Positions 52,301 through 64,000 of a stretch of DNA of 64,000 bases are shown here, piece after piece. Made by a program: the position numbers and the translations under genes. Position 1 is the first letter of the stretch; each line of letters begins with the position of its first letter. This stretch comes from Styela clava (taxonomy: Eukaryota; Chordata; Ascidiacea; Stolidobranchia; Styelidae): the NCBI RefSeq assembly GCF_964204865.1, contig NC_135258.1, forward strand, positions 8,733,001 to 8,797,000, given 5' to 3'. Below the pieces are notes generated by a model. That model had not been told where the DNA came from and made no database searches. It worked only from the letters and a program-made list of their open reading frames with translations.

Positions 52301-54581
52301 AAGAATAACGCCACAATACAAAAACATATTGACAAATTTTAAACTGTTGATGCATGAAATTTACGAGTTGTTTTTCCATTCTAAACTTTGTATTACATAT
52401 TTTTTTCTGTTTTTCATTCCTCACTTTTTAAGACCACGGATTGTGCTGCCCGTGATATTCGTGGTTACAAATGTAATGGCGAACCACGAGGGTTTGCCCA
52501 TAACCTCGAAGTAAATCAAGACATTCAATTTTAACAGATTATTCAAACAGAACAACAATGTTCCACGCATTACAACTACTGTTCCATTTATGACTCTTTT
52601 TCTCCACTCTACTTTACTCCTTTGCTCTTCACCATTTAGTATCGATTCAAATTATGTCTTTGCAGTTAACTGAAGAAGGCTTCGAAAAATGTAAGGAGTT
52701 TTACATCAAGGACAATTCAGACAAATTAAAATTCAGCAGAATGCATGGTGATATGGTTGGAGACTCAATGTACATTTCAAAAACAATTCCGAGTGCAGCA
52801 GCATATTCGGGTAAGATACGTGTATATAAAATTATACTTACAAGATGTTGGTACCCACCTACGAGTCGGGCTCGGCATTTTTTAATACTTGGTGATTTTA
52901 AAATCGAATCCAATCTCGACAACTTGGAAGATATGTAATTGTATGTGATGTTTAATTTTCCGTTTGTATAAATTACTGACAACTTAGAATCCATCACTCG
53001 GGCAGTTCGCTGAGTGTTCACACACTATGAGAAACATGTTTCATCAATAACTCACCAGAAAGGGAAAAGGTTTATATGTCAGAATTGCATTTCAGAAATA
53101 TTTTTAACATTCTAATGTCAGTTTTTTTTTTTCTGATTCAGCTGGAAAGGCACCCGTCTACTTGCTGTACGGATGCTTTCAATTGCAAATGTTTCAAGAT
53201 GAGAAGTACGGACCTGAAGTTGGCAAAAAGCCAAACTGGTGTTTATGTGATCACGGTGATGACCTATTTATGACATTCGGATGGCCATTTTCACCGTATG
53301 TTCTGCCTAGAGGAGCAAAATTCACGAAAGATGAAGAGGAAATTAGCAGAAAATTCATGGCATACGTGACAAATTTTGCCAGAACTGGGTGAGTGTTCTT
53401 GAGTCAAACGGAAAGTCAGATATTTAAATATTGCTAATCGTTTGGGAGTATTCGACGCCAGAAAGAAATTCCCCAATTATCTAGATTTGAAGGACCGATA
53501 TCTTCTGCTATTGTGCCGATCTAAATCGAGAACTTCAGCCCAAATGGACAAAACTTAGAAAAACAACATTCGCTTTTGAAACCCTAATTACATGGATCGA
53601 ATAATCAATCACTCAGTGTTTCATATACCCAACGCTAGTTCTTCTATTTGTGGCAAGGGTATAATGCAGTAGTTCCCAATCTTTGTCATTAAATTACCCC
53701 GTCGCCTATTTTGGAACTTTTTATTTCACCTTCACTAAGCGTAAAACAATTTCGTTTATTCAATCTTCATTAATCCTTAGGCTGTGTTATTCGCAATTCG
53801 CATTTATATGAAACAATAATAATAAAGAATATTAGTAATACTACAGGAAATACAAAGTTAAATTTCTCTCTAAGAAATCCTCGACAAAATTCTCCCTTGT
53901 TGAGGAACTCCTCTCTGACTGGGAAACATTGGTCTAATGTTTAAACCCGTTGGACTTGGTTATAGGCCATTGTAGATGTAGCGGTAAGATCTTGGGGTTA
54001 CCCCCTGGTTAAATACCCTATCCGGGGAGTAATTGATTGACTAGACTAGAGAATACCAACCCAAAAAGATTTTAATCTTGAAACAAAATAATTTGTGTAT
54101 GCATTCCGTGAACTCTGCTCAATTTGAAGCGTGATAAAGGGTACTCCCGTAGTATGTGAACCAAGATGGCGGACACCGGAACGTAGTATGTGTACCAGGT
54201 TATATTTAATTTAAAGCGTGAAAAAGTCCCTAAAAACAATAGTTTTGCTATAGCGGGAGTCGGACAAGTCTCTCATTATCTGATTGCTTTGACAGTTAAA
54301 TTCGGTTGTAGAAATAACAATGTATTTTCCCTAAGTAGGTAGACTTGTGGTAGTGCGTAGAAATGGTAGAGAAAGTGGAAACTTATCATTTAACATTTTT
54401 TTTCAGAGATCCGAATAAAGGAAGAAAAGTGGATGTAAAATGGCCGAGATATAAACCTCAAGGCGAATACCTCGTGGTCGATAAAATATTTTCCGTTGGT
54501 AAGAATTTAGGCGAAAAAGAAGCTGATTTCTGGAATAATGTTATGCCCGCTCATACGAAGAAGCGAACCGTCAGCGATTAA
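49352..54581 (+). CDS. Type-B carboxylesterase/cholinesterase-like protein, gene D (9 exons, 543 aa)
   Basis: Exons: 49352-49503, 50031-50223, 50670-50866, 50947-51110, 51350-51501, 51908-52114, 52666-52810, 53142-53388, 54407-54581. Structure and phases match A to C. The nucleophile motif is GQSAG (Ser203), whereas the other three have GESAG. Glu326 (GCNNTEG) and His441 (CDHGDD) are present, so activity is expected. The oxyanion loop is YGGGF. There is no signal peptide (MSPPIVAT). The C terminus ends TKKRTVSD and is four residues longer than in A. The exon 1 donor is GTGGGT. Intron 8 contains a small hAT-type element and a family-1 fragment. The last exon and its surroundings were duplicated to 62072-63255, which offers a possible alternative terminal exon. 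Confidence 0.95.
53667..53931. mobile_element. Small hAT-type element in esterase D intron 8
   Basis: Ends CAGTAGTTCCCAAT and CTGGGAAACATTG, with borders GTATAATG and GTCTAATG (7 of 8). Confidence 0.55.
54139..54202. mobile_element. hAT-like MITE, family 1, 5' fragment
   Basis: Only the first 64 bp of the family (GGGTACTCCC to ACCAGGTTA). It is flanked by imperfect copies of AATTTGAAGCGTGATAAA. The duplicated locus at 62520-62560 has the site without it. Confidence 0.7.
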
Positions 54582-55160
54582 GCAGCGATACCCTGCAACG
54601 TTTATAATTATTGATGCACAGTGCACACAGAACTGCACCATGTAATACTTGCATTTAGCTATATTTTTTTTATAATTTTGCTCGGTTACATGTATTATTG
54701 GATATACTTTATTACAATTTTTGTGTTAGTTCAATTGTGAAATCATCTGTGATACTTTGAATTTATATACTTATATTTTCCTTTAATAATCAAATGAAGT
54801 TGTACGATTTTCAAGTTTTTGATTAATTTTACCTGGAACTGTTAACTCATTCCTATAAGCAAGTGTTTTCATCAAATGGTCTAATATTGTTATATGTAGT
54901 ATTCTAGTATCACAGTACCATTTTGTATCAACTATATCGCTCAGAATTGTGTATTGTCCGTATATATGTTCAAATATTTCAAAATTATTTTGAACACCCT
55001 CTTAGCTTTTTCATTGATTGGACATGATTTTGTTTTGTCCGTCTCGTTTTTGAAACGCGAGTCTGCTTATAATTATCTCTACTGTAGTGGATTCTGATGA
55101 AAGCTTTGAAGTCATCATACCTTATTAGGTTATATGGTAAAATAGGGGGAAACTCTTAAA

Positions 55161-55166
55161 AATAAA
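55161..55166 (+). terminator. Candidate polyadenylation signal of esterase D
   Basis: AATAAA about 580 nt after the stop. I saw no closer canonical hexamer, so assignment is weak. Confidence 0.25.
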
Positions 55167-57159
55167 CGATTATTGAAAAAAAATACAATACTTTATTACT
55201 TGAATTCGAATTACTTAAATACGAATAAATCTATGCAGTGCAATTTAACACACACACATTTTACTTGCAATGTTTTTTACTGTTTTCCTTTGCAATTAAG
55301 AAATATCGCATTTGAACGCTGTGAAGACAAAGCTCGTGTTGTTACTAAATACTTTTAATTGAATATATGACTGAATAATTTTTTTACAATTGCAGTGTAT
55401 CTATATCGTATGAGAAAATGTGTAGTTTGAATATTCTGTGGCGAGAACATTTTAGCATTGAGGTGAACCTTTTAATGCGCTAGATTTTCCGTTCATTTCA
55501 ATTGATGCCATTTTTGGCATGGAATTCTAGTCTAGCATAGATATACAGTTTAATCACATTTTATGAGTCAAGATTGGCTGCGCAAAGAAAGAGAGAGAGA
55601 GGGAGCATTTATTTTTTTCGTCAAACCGGAAAACATAATGATGATACAATAACAAATAAATAATAAAACAATACACAATGCAGTTTTCGGTATATGCCAG
55701 GGTGGTAACGATACGACCATATACGGTCATCTGAGTCAGTTACCAACCAAAAGGTCAGTTTTGCTAATTAATATACATGTTTGATGTAGAAGATAAAAGA
55801 GAGCATAAATAGAAAAAGTAACGGTGGTCTGTATGGCATGGGGAAATACTAAATTACGCCATTTCGTCGTCACAAATATTGTCAGCTCGGGGGAGGTTCC
55901 TAACTTTTATGATAATTGTTGATTGCCAACTGTTTCGTTTTTGTGCGCTAAGGTCGGCAAACTATGTTTTTTTTTTGTGTTTTAAACAGTGTTCGAGGCT
56001 GCACAATGATAAGGCGTAAATTTAGTTTTTGTGCTTATGTTAGTAATTAGTGTCACATGATGTGTCATGCGCGCCAAATTTGTGCGAATATTCAAGCTTT
56101 TTGAAATGTTCAATAGGTTGTCTGAGGCTGCGAAATTGTATTTGGCAAATTTCTTTGGTTTTCAAGTAAACTGGACAATTTTTAACATTCCATGTATTAG
56201 ATAGAACAGCAGATTCGGTCAGGTTTGCCAAATTCGATCGAATATTTAAGATTTTTCGCATGTTTGAAAATTTGTTTTGAAAATGCGAAATTGTGATTAG
56301 CAGATTTAATTTGGTATTGAATTAGAATTTACAAATTGTATTATTCTGTATTTTAGATAGAAAAGCGGACGTGACTTAAAATTGATGAAAAAAATACGCT
56401 TATTTAAATTGCCTCCAGTTTCACTATTAAAATGGGTGAATCAAATTTGTGTGTTTAGTAAAACGGTCGATTTTTCTACACTAGGGATTAGTTTATAGCA
56501 AGAGGAAGTAACGTAAAACGCTTCCGTTCGACCACCATATACTACATAATCACAATCTACGTGTCAAATGGCTGGTGCATTAATATCGCGTATTGGCTGA
56601 TTTACGTGCTTGATGTAGGAAAGAGCGTGAAAAGAAAAAAAGTAATAACAATGGTCAGTGCGGCATAGCGTCGATTTAAAAGGTATACGCGCATAAAATC
56701 GCTTGTATATGCACTACTACGTATGTACCAAATTTATTTGTGTATTTAGTAATACGCGCAATTTCTCTACGCCATGAATTAGTTTATAGATAAAGAAAAT
56801 GACGTAAAACTCCAATCATGAGATTCGCTACCTTAAATGGTATACACACACTTTATGAGTCACAATTGGCTGAGCACAAAGAGGCGTTTTCACTGATTTT
56901 GCATGCAAATGAAAGAAGGGTAAATAAAAATAGATATTGTTGCCTCCGTGGCCGAAAAAAAAATAGTTGTGGTAAATATCGATATCCACAGGGACTGCCA
57001 GTCCTGCGTTGTATTTTCAGTCTATTCGGATGCTTATGTTTAAAACAAGAGAGCGATGCTCAAATATATGGGAACGGAGCGCTATTTTTGATTTTTATAA
57101 CGTAATCGCGAACAAAAAAAACGAATCTCTTAGAATCCATAGAAATTTTCGAAACAAAT
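55167..57159. other. Intergenic DNA, esterase D to lectin-like gene
   Basis: Contains two diverged copies of an unnamed segment: TTTATGAGTCAAGATTGGCT at about 55561 and a similar TTTATGAGTCACAATTGGCT at about 56852, with other similar pieces near 55811 and 56638. No coding region seen. Confidence 0.4.
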
Positions 57160-57300
57160 AAAAGTAATAGCTTTTTATCAAAAATACAATCTTCAATCAC
57201 TGAAGATTTCAAAGCAATTGGTTCAGTAATTGAAAAGAAAAGCGATTTTGGTGAAAAAGTGATTAGAAGAAAAACGTTAACAACAACATACCAAACAAAA
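57160..57300 (+). repeat. Family 5 dispersed repeat
   Basis: CACTGAAGATTTCAAAGCAA, TTGGTTCAGTAATTGAAAAG and AAAGCGATTTTGGTG match the family. It lies just before a family-1 element. Confidence 0.5.
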
Positions 57301-57398
57301 CGACCCATATGTCCACTCCGTGTCCGAAAACATCTCTGCTGTGTTGATCCGAACGAATACTCATTTAAGACGAGTATATCAAGCGCTTTTTGGATTGT

Positions 57399-57630
57399 TG
57401 CCGAAGTATGTGAATCAATATGTCGGACACCGGAACGTAGTATGTGTACCGGGTAAAGGTTGGGCCATAATTTCAGGTACAAATACTACGGGAGTCACTC
57501 GGATAGTCCCTGAACTCGTAACAAAAATGCAAGAAGGCAAATTAGAATAAAGTTATGGCCTAACCTTAACCTGGTACACATACTACGTTCCGGTGCCCGC
57601 CATCTTGGTTCACATTCTTCGGGAGTATCC
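57399..57630. mobile_element. hAT-like MITE, family 1
   Basis: Full-length copy ending 58 bp before the ATG of the lectin-like gene. Confidence 0.75.
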
Positions 57631-57688
57631 TTACAGATAGTTAATTTAAAGCAGTTAGTTGCGTCATAAAACTTTTCTAGAAGCAAAC

Positions 57689-60209
57689 ATGGACTTCGTG
57701 GAAATACTTTTCTTTCTCTCTCTCATCTGTGGATTTCTTGCAGAGCTAAAAGTACCGCGTAAGATTTGTTTTAGATATAACTACTTAAATTATATAAATA
57801 GGAAGACTGGTTTGCAGACAATTTTTTTCCACATTCAACACTTCTGGTAGCATGATTATAACAAATCATTTCAAAAGATTTTACTATCACTCGGTGGTCT
57901 GGCAGCATCATAAATCTTGGCGCCAAATGTTATTCATTTATTTAACTTTGAATTACATCGTTTTAATTTTGACAGCTGGAGCCTGCGTTTCCAAGATCGT
58001 GGATGGGAAACTCATTCAAGTTGGAGATTGCAAGGTAGAATAAAGTTGTTATTAATTTTATCAGATGTTTTCTCACTCCAACTCCAAATAAGGCACCGGG
58101 CAAGTTCTCAATGATAATACAATTTTTCAAGGATCGAAAGCTTTTCGGCATTGCTTTTTCACATACTGTGCTAGGTGTAGACATTTGGAACAGAAATTTT
58201 CATCTTCAGTTTTGAAAACTATTGCATCCAACGCTCAAACTACGTCACCATCGATCCAAAAACTTTAAGAGCTCTTTATTTTCGCCCGATAATAATTTGC
58301 TGACCTGCCTTGAACCAGGGCAAGTAAAATAATCCAATACAACTTGCGTGTTACATTCCCTTCACTAATCTCCTGCATATTTATTTATCTGAGGTGTTTG
58401 CACACTCGGCAGCATCCACTGATACATATAAAGTTACTATGGAAGGATTCGAAGCTTTTCACTTTGACATTACTTACCCAATTTTTATTGCTTCAAACTG
58501 AGGAAACAAATATATTCTGATCTAAAATAACTTACGTGTTATAATGATTTTACTATCCATCTGCATTTTTCATATATTTCACAGAAAAACGATGGATCCG
58601 GTGAGTTCGTCCTATTTCATGATACTTCAAAAATTTTACTGTTTTTATCACAAACACTTGCTTTATCGGCAAAATGCTCTTGCTGCGAATTTTCCTATGC
58701 GGCGAAATTTCCCACGGCAAATGTTCCTAAAACCGTATACAACAAAATAAATAATTGGTTCTTGGCAAAAATGTTTGTCAAAACTTTCTCAAAATGATCC
58801 TTGTGACTCCAATCTTATATCAGTATTTGGTTTATAAGAAAATATTTTACAGTGCGGGCAAAGTTATTCCGTGTCGTTGAAATACTGTGCAATATAACAT
58901 GGTAAAACTGATTTAAAATACTTACACACGACTGATATCTCAATTTTATTATAGATATCCTCAAACTGATCCAAAAGAGTCTTGATGAAAAGAATAATGC
59001 TGGAAGTAATATATATTTTAGTTTTTTATTTGGATGAATTGATTATGAAATATGCCACACCCGTTACAGAATCGAAAATGCATTTACTCGTGTAGGTTTG
59101 AATCTAGATTTATTAAACCAAATATTTCAAGGATTGGTCTCTTGGTGACTGCTGGGTGGTTAACCCAACCATTAGTCGGTTGCGAATCCGTCCACCCACA
59201 ATGCAACTGAACCTGCTATCTGATACGGATTTATTCCGGCGTTCTTAGGTCATCTTATCGGCTTTTCGCTCCCTGGAATTATTGGGATATTTTTGAGGGA
59301 AGTCTCAATAAATAAACCAACACAACAAAATTTCAGTCCCAGATTCTATAACATCATTTCTGGAAACGTCATTTTTATCACAGAATATTCAATGACCACA
59401 ATAATGTTTTCAGATGAATGTGGCGTTATATACAAGTCAAAATGCTTCCGGGCAGTTGTGTATAATGAGTGGAACGTGACCTTCAACGTTGCTGAATCAA
59501 TTTGCAAATCAATGAACAACGGAAAACCCGCAAATATTTACGACCTCGCTCATTACCAGAAGCTGCTACCTTATCTACGTTCACTGATCCCTCTTGGTGG
59601 ATTCATTAACCCCTGGACTGGGATGGAATATAAGGTCAGTTTGATAGGTCACAAATTGAAATGCGAGTACTCGTTTGACACATTTTCTTAAAATTTACCG
59701 TCGTAGCAAAATTGGTCTAAACAGTGTTAATAAAATTACCAAATAGTGAACAGGTTGGCGATGATTCATTAAGAGATTGGATGATTAGAAAAACGAAAAT
59801 ATAAAATATAGGTTTTGGTTTATTGTTACGTCAAAGTAATTTCTGGTTTTCATCCATTTTCACATAGTTCCCAACACATCCCATGTCGCGTTACCAACTA
59901 TGCTACTACTTCTATGATGACTACATTTACAAGCCTATTATTATCACTGTAATATGTCTGTTGCATTAACATTTCAAGCAACAGATTTTGAGACTGCTCA
60001 TTCAATTGTTATAGGACAATCAGCTTTTCCTGTCCAATGGAATTCCAATCACTATAGCAACAGAAGTGTGGCGGCCCGATTATCGGATATCCGATGCATC
60101 GCGCACAAACGTTGCTGTTTATGTCAGAAGAGATCTGGACGATAACGATCAGGGAATTTTTAATTATTCACCATCCACGGTATTCCTCGGTGTCATATGT
60201 GAAATATAA
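57689..60209 (+). CDS. Secreted protein with degenerate C-type-lectin-like domain (6 exons, 203 aa)
   Basis: Exons: 57689-57758, 57976-58034, 58585-58600, 58955-59005, 59414-59634, 60015-60209. All junctions are GT-AG and the phases (1, 0, 1, 1, 0) join without a break. Residues 1-20 are a typical signal peptide (MDFVEILFFLSLICGFLAEL). Then come a small Cys pair (Cys27, Cys42), a short helical neck (DILKLIQKSLDEKNN) and a CTLD-like domain: Cys68/Cys76 (ECGVIYKSKC), AESICKSMNNG with Cys96, WTGMEY near 133-138, DASRTNV, and the terminal VICEI with Cys201. The outer disulfide cysteines of a long-form CTLD are present. The inner pair and the EPN/QPD and WND calcium-sugar motifs are absent, so carbohydrate binding is doubtful. 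The gene model is supported by phase agreement. The CTLD call is from pattern and moderately sure; the function is unknown. Confidence 0.82.
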
Positions 60210-60687
60210 AACCAGCTCACAACCTGGCAGAACTTCGTTGACGGACTGAAGTCATAAACGATTACAGAACTTGAATATTGTTGTATTATTTCTGATATCA
60301 GCTTCTTCGGCCGTAAAATCTATGAATTCCTAAAAAACGGGAGTTATTCTTGGACCATAAATTATAAACAGTCCATAGATGATCCAAACTAAAATTACAC
60401 TTCAAAACTACCAAATCGCACATATTTACAATGCCTGGCCTTCAGGCTTTGAAACTTTATTTTATTGATGACAGGAGACTGAATTACTTGTTTATGAAAG
60501 TAAAATTAATGATATTTTTATTTGTGCATTTCCGTTTCACAGTGAAGTCTGTGGCCTTTGTTTAGATTTAAACAAATGGAAGGTCACACTTTTTTTTAAA
60601 TTGGAAATCTTGATTCTACTTTTTATTACTTACTTATATTATTATCAACCGTAGGTCGCCTTGTCTATTGAAACTTTTTGCTCAGTA

Positions 60688-60693
60688 AATAAA
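60688..60693 (+). terminator. Polyadenylation signal of the lectin-like gene
   Basis: AATAAA about 480 nt after the stop codon at 60209. Confidence 0.45.
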
Positions 60694-62071
60694 ATTCATA
60701 GCTGTCTTCATGTGATTTTTGTATATAACCAAACATGATAATAAGTATTGATTCGATCATTTGGGGTATTTCTTCGTTGTTATTTTATTGGAATCAAAGC
60801 AAAAGGAAATGAATGAATAAAAATTTCGCATGCGTGAAATGACCACGCCTACCATATCTCGAGATAGGGAAAGTAAATTAGGGAGAATTTGTAAAACAAA
60901 CTTAGTTCAGTATGATTGTAGTACATTTAATCACTTAGTAGCTTGAGAGCCGCATTAGCTTTTGTGCAAATGAAAAAAAGAAACTGTTCTGGGAAGCACA
61001 TAAATATGACTTGGCATATTTACTCATTTTAAGGTTGAAATAAAACGTTATTCAGCAAAATCTGTGCATGAGTCAGGATATTTCAAATTCGAATGCAATG
61101 CAGTCCCGTTAATCAGAGTCTCACACTGGCGTTATTAAAAAACGTCGAGCTAAAACTTCCGGAACGACATTGCTTCGAAATAATATACAGGGGAATACCC
61201 TAATTCTCAAATTACCAAGGTGAATTATTGCCTTACAGCGTCATCTTGGGGCGATGCTGTTCCCCCATAAAAACGTTTGCATTGCGCACATTTTGAATCC
61301 ATAAGTTCTAAGCTATTTTAAGGTTGCCGCTGACAAGTAGACCGAATGGTCATTTCGCGGTTATCCTGTCCATTCCATAGGCATGGATATATATATATAT
61401 AATCAGCTTGGCAATATGTTTTCCAATTTATCTTTACTGTTCACTCCCATTTATAAAATCGATTCGGCAGTCGAAAACATTATAAATGTTGGTGTGGCAA
61501 GTAATTTTTATTTATTTATTCATTTTTTTAACTACCTGTAGGTAATTTATCATGTTCTTCTTACTTTAAAATTTCTGTATGGCTGTGTGGGTGGGTGCGT
61601 GTGAGCGTGTGTGAAATATTTCCATTATTCTAGGTGAGTGAACACGTACCACTTCTTCTTGGCAAAACCTCCCATCTTATATACATTTGTACTCTTCAAA
61701 CCTTATCTAAGGTTTGTTCTCCTGATTTCTTAATCAGTTTTTATTTATTTATTTCTACCAATCATTTTATTGTTATGCTGATTATGGAGCCGGAATAAAC
61801 GTATACTTATAAACTTATACTTGTATACAACTCTTTCGCGATCTCTTGATTTCATTTTTATTATGCTTCCCTGAATGGCTATTGAAAACGATTTGATTGA
61901 ATGATTTGGCGATAAGTCCAGGCCATTTCATTGAGATTTAACTGAGTGCAGGCGTACAAGTATCACCTTTTTTGTTGCTGTTTACGATTTTTTATTCAGG
62001 TGACTACGGCAACTACCATTTTTTGTGCATTTCAACCTATAATTCAAATTATTTATTATTAACTTTAACTC
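60694..62071. other. Intergenic DNA, lectin-like gene to segmental duplication
   Basis: AT-rich with a short TA run near 61388. No gene or mobile element recognised. Confidence 0.45.
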
Positions 62072-63255
62072 AAATGGACAAAAAATTCTCGTTCGAAACC
62101 CTAATACACGAATCATACCTAAACACTTCGCTCTAAATTTAGAAATTGTAGCTATTCTTCGAATGCATTACATGGATCGATTATTCACTTAATGTGCCAC
62201 ATCTCCAACGTGCATATTTGGTATGAGGCATATGAAAAATAATAATAAAAAGTACTAGGAATACTAGAGCAAATACAAAGCCAAATTCCTCTCAAAAACG
62301 ACAAAATTCTTCTCTCGGGTGGAGTTTCTCCCCGACTGGGAAAAGCTGGTATAACTTTTAATCAAGCCGTTCTGCTTGGTTATATTAGCATTGTAGGTTT
62401 GATATCTTGGGTCCACCCCTGGTCAATTACTTAATCCCGGAATTATTGATTGGCTAGACTAGAGAATACCAAGCCAGAAAAGTTAAAATCTTTAAAAAAA
62501 AAAATTGGGTATGCCTGTGGTGAGCTTTGCTCAATTTTGAAATGTGAAAAAGTCTACAAGTTCTGACATAGCGGGTGTTGGACACAGTCTCCCATTATCT
62601 GGTTGCCTTGCTAATCCATTTCGGTTGTAGGAATAACAATGTATTTTTCCTAAACGGGTAGAGAAAGCGGGAACTGATTATTTAATAACTTATCACAAAT
62701 GGCAAATGTTTTTCAGAGATATGAAAAAAGGAAGAAAAGTGGATGTACAATGGCCTAGGTATAAACCTCAAGGCGAATACCTCGTGGCCGATAAAATATT
62801 TTCCATTGGGAAGAATTTAGGCGAAAAAGAAGCTGATTTCTGGAATAATGCTATGTCCGCTCATACGAAAAAGCGAACCGTCAGAGATTAAGCAGTGATA
62901 CCTTGTAACAGCTATGATTATTGGTGCACAGTACACACAGAACTGCACCATGTGATAATTGCATTTAGCTATATATATATCTATAATTTTCCTCGGCAAC
63001 ATGTAGTATTGGATATATTAAAACTTTTGTTTCAGTTGAAGTGTGAAATCATCTGTGTTTCTTTGAATATATATATTTATATCTTCTTCCGGTAATCAAA
63101 TCAAAGGTTGTAGGGCTTTAAATTTTTAGTCAAATTTTTCCAGAATTCTTGAAAGAACTGTTAACTCAATCGTAAAAGTATTTTCATCAAATGGCCTAAT
63201 CTTGCTATATGTAGTATTCTAGTATCGCAATATTATATTGTATCAATTATATACA
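62072..63255 (+). repeat. Segmental duplication of the 3' end of esterase D
   Basis: Similar to about 53540-54945: part of gene D intron 8, exon 9 and about 360 nt of downstream sequence. Similarity starts near CAAATGGACAAAA and ends near TATATGTAGTATTCTAGTAT and the following T-rich bases. The copy lacks the left part of a small hAT element and a family-1 fragment that are present in D. Confidence 0.8.
62717..62891 (+). pseudogene. Orphan copy of esterase D exon 9
   Basis: A 175-nt open segment has an intact AG acceptor, the same phase and the same length as gene D exon 9, and ends in TAA. It differs at a handful of residues (DPNKG to DMKKG, VVDK to VADK, NVMPAH to NAMSAH, VSD to VRD). No esterase exons 1-8 were seen between gene D and this copy. 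It is either a fragment of a duplicated gene or an alternative terminal exon reachable by gene D exon 8. Confidence 0.85.
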
Positions 63256-63567
63256 GGGTTACCATATCGTGCTTATTCCTAAGATTTGTGCTTATTTTCT
63301 AGATCGTGTTTTATAAAGTAACGATGTGCTTATTTTTGAGTTGCGTTCTTATTTTGTCTTAAAAACGTGGATGACTTGGTCTTGTTTTGCGTACAAAGCA
63401 ATTTAGACAATGAGTAAGCGTAACCACGAGTTCTGTTTTGAATATGAAAAGAATTTTGTTAATAACTACTACTATTGCGACATCGAGAAAGAGGGAAATC
63501 AGTGCCCATAATACTACCACAAAACATAATAAGCATTGCGGGAAGCCAAATTAAGAAGACTTTAGAT
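63256..63567. other. Sequence after the segmental duplication
   Basis: Starts with ACAGGGTTACCATATCGTGC, then shows repeated GTGCTTATT units, which resembles the terminal part of a DNA transposon. No partner end was found. Confidence 0.3.
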
Positions 63568-64000
63568 CAGGGGTTGGCCACATGCGGGCCATATCGGATC
63601 GTTAATATGTTGTTCTTGTTCTTCATTAATAAATCTTTTTCCCATCGTTATCAAAAAATCGCTTTTGTTTCCAATTACTGAATCAAAATGAAATTTTCCG
63701 TGCGAAGAACTAAGATTGGTGATTGGTGATGATTGTGATATTCATTTAGAAAATGTTCTAATTTTGGTTTTATTCAGTGTTTCACCTGATGTCGAAAAGG
63801 TATCAAGCGTAATGCAACAAATAGTGTTACATTAAATGTTATTTGTAAATGTTTTGCATAGTAAGACGACTTGATTTCACGAGTTGTCGCAGTGTTCGCT
63901 CGCTAATTAAAGTCTAGAACTTCAATTACTAATCTGTATAAATAATGTGGTTCATCAGCCATCCGTTCAGTTTTTAATTTTCTCGAAAACATATGGGCGG
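63568..64000. mobile_element. Possible left end of a hAT-type element
   Basis: CAGGGGTTGGCCACATGCGG is a typical hAT terminal sequence. The right end is not visible, so the extent is a guess. Confidence 0.35.

Larger units (their letters stand above)
53540..54945 (+). repeat. Source copy of the 1.2-1.4 kb segmental duplication
   Basis: Partner of 62072-63255, same orientation, about 8.5 kb apart. The lectin-like gene lies between the two copies. Confidence 0.75.

Overview
The window is AT-rich genomic DNA from an animal. Its genes have many short exons with GT-AG introns, and the introns and intergenic DNA are full of small transposons. The organism is most likely a marine invertebrate. An ascidian (tunicate) would fit the ERC gene, the tandem esterases, the divergent C-type-lectin-like gene and the MITE-rich introns, but this is inference and the sequence alone does not prove it. 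All recognised genes are on the + strand, and their exon phases were joined by hand.

Layout. (1) 664-21484: the 3' part of an ERC/ELKS/CAST active-zone scaffold gene, 19 exons (846 residues) running to a conserved GIWA C terminus. The 5' end lies outside the window. A TATA box with an in-frame alternative first exon (13821-14008) predicts a short isoform, and a 27-nt exon (16362-16388) looks like a cassette. (2) 25339-54581: four tandem type-B carboxylesterase/cholinesterase-like genes, here called A to D. All have nine exons with identical phases, intact Ser-Glu-His triads and no signal peptide. A pairs with B and C pairs with D in sequence. (3) 57689-60209: a six-exon secreted protein of 203 residues with a degenerate C-type-lectin-like domain. 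(4) 62717-62891: an orphan, still open copy of the last exon of esterase D, inside a segmental duplication at about 62072-63255.

Mobile DNA explains much of the rest: a hAT-like MITE family (family 1) with 8-bp target duplications; a Helentron/HINE-like family with a microsatellite core (family 2); a TIR family inserted in inverted orientation on either side of two esterase exons (family 3); larger hAT-type elements; tRNA-derived SINE-like copies; and two further unnamed repeats (families 5 and 6).

The ERC gene would scaffold presynaptic or cortical release sites. The esterases would hydrolyse ester substrates in the cytosol. The lectin-like protein would be secreted. Nothing in the sequence links the three functionally. 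I saw no RNA genes, CRISPR arrays or operons.
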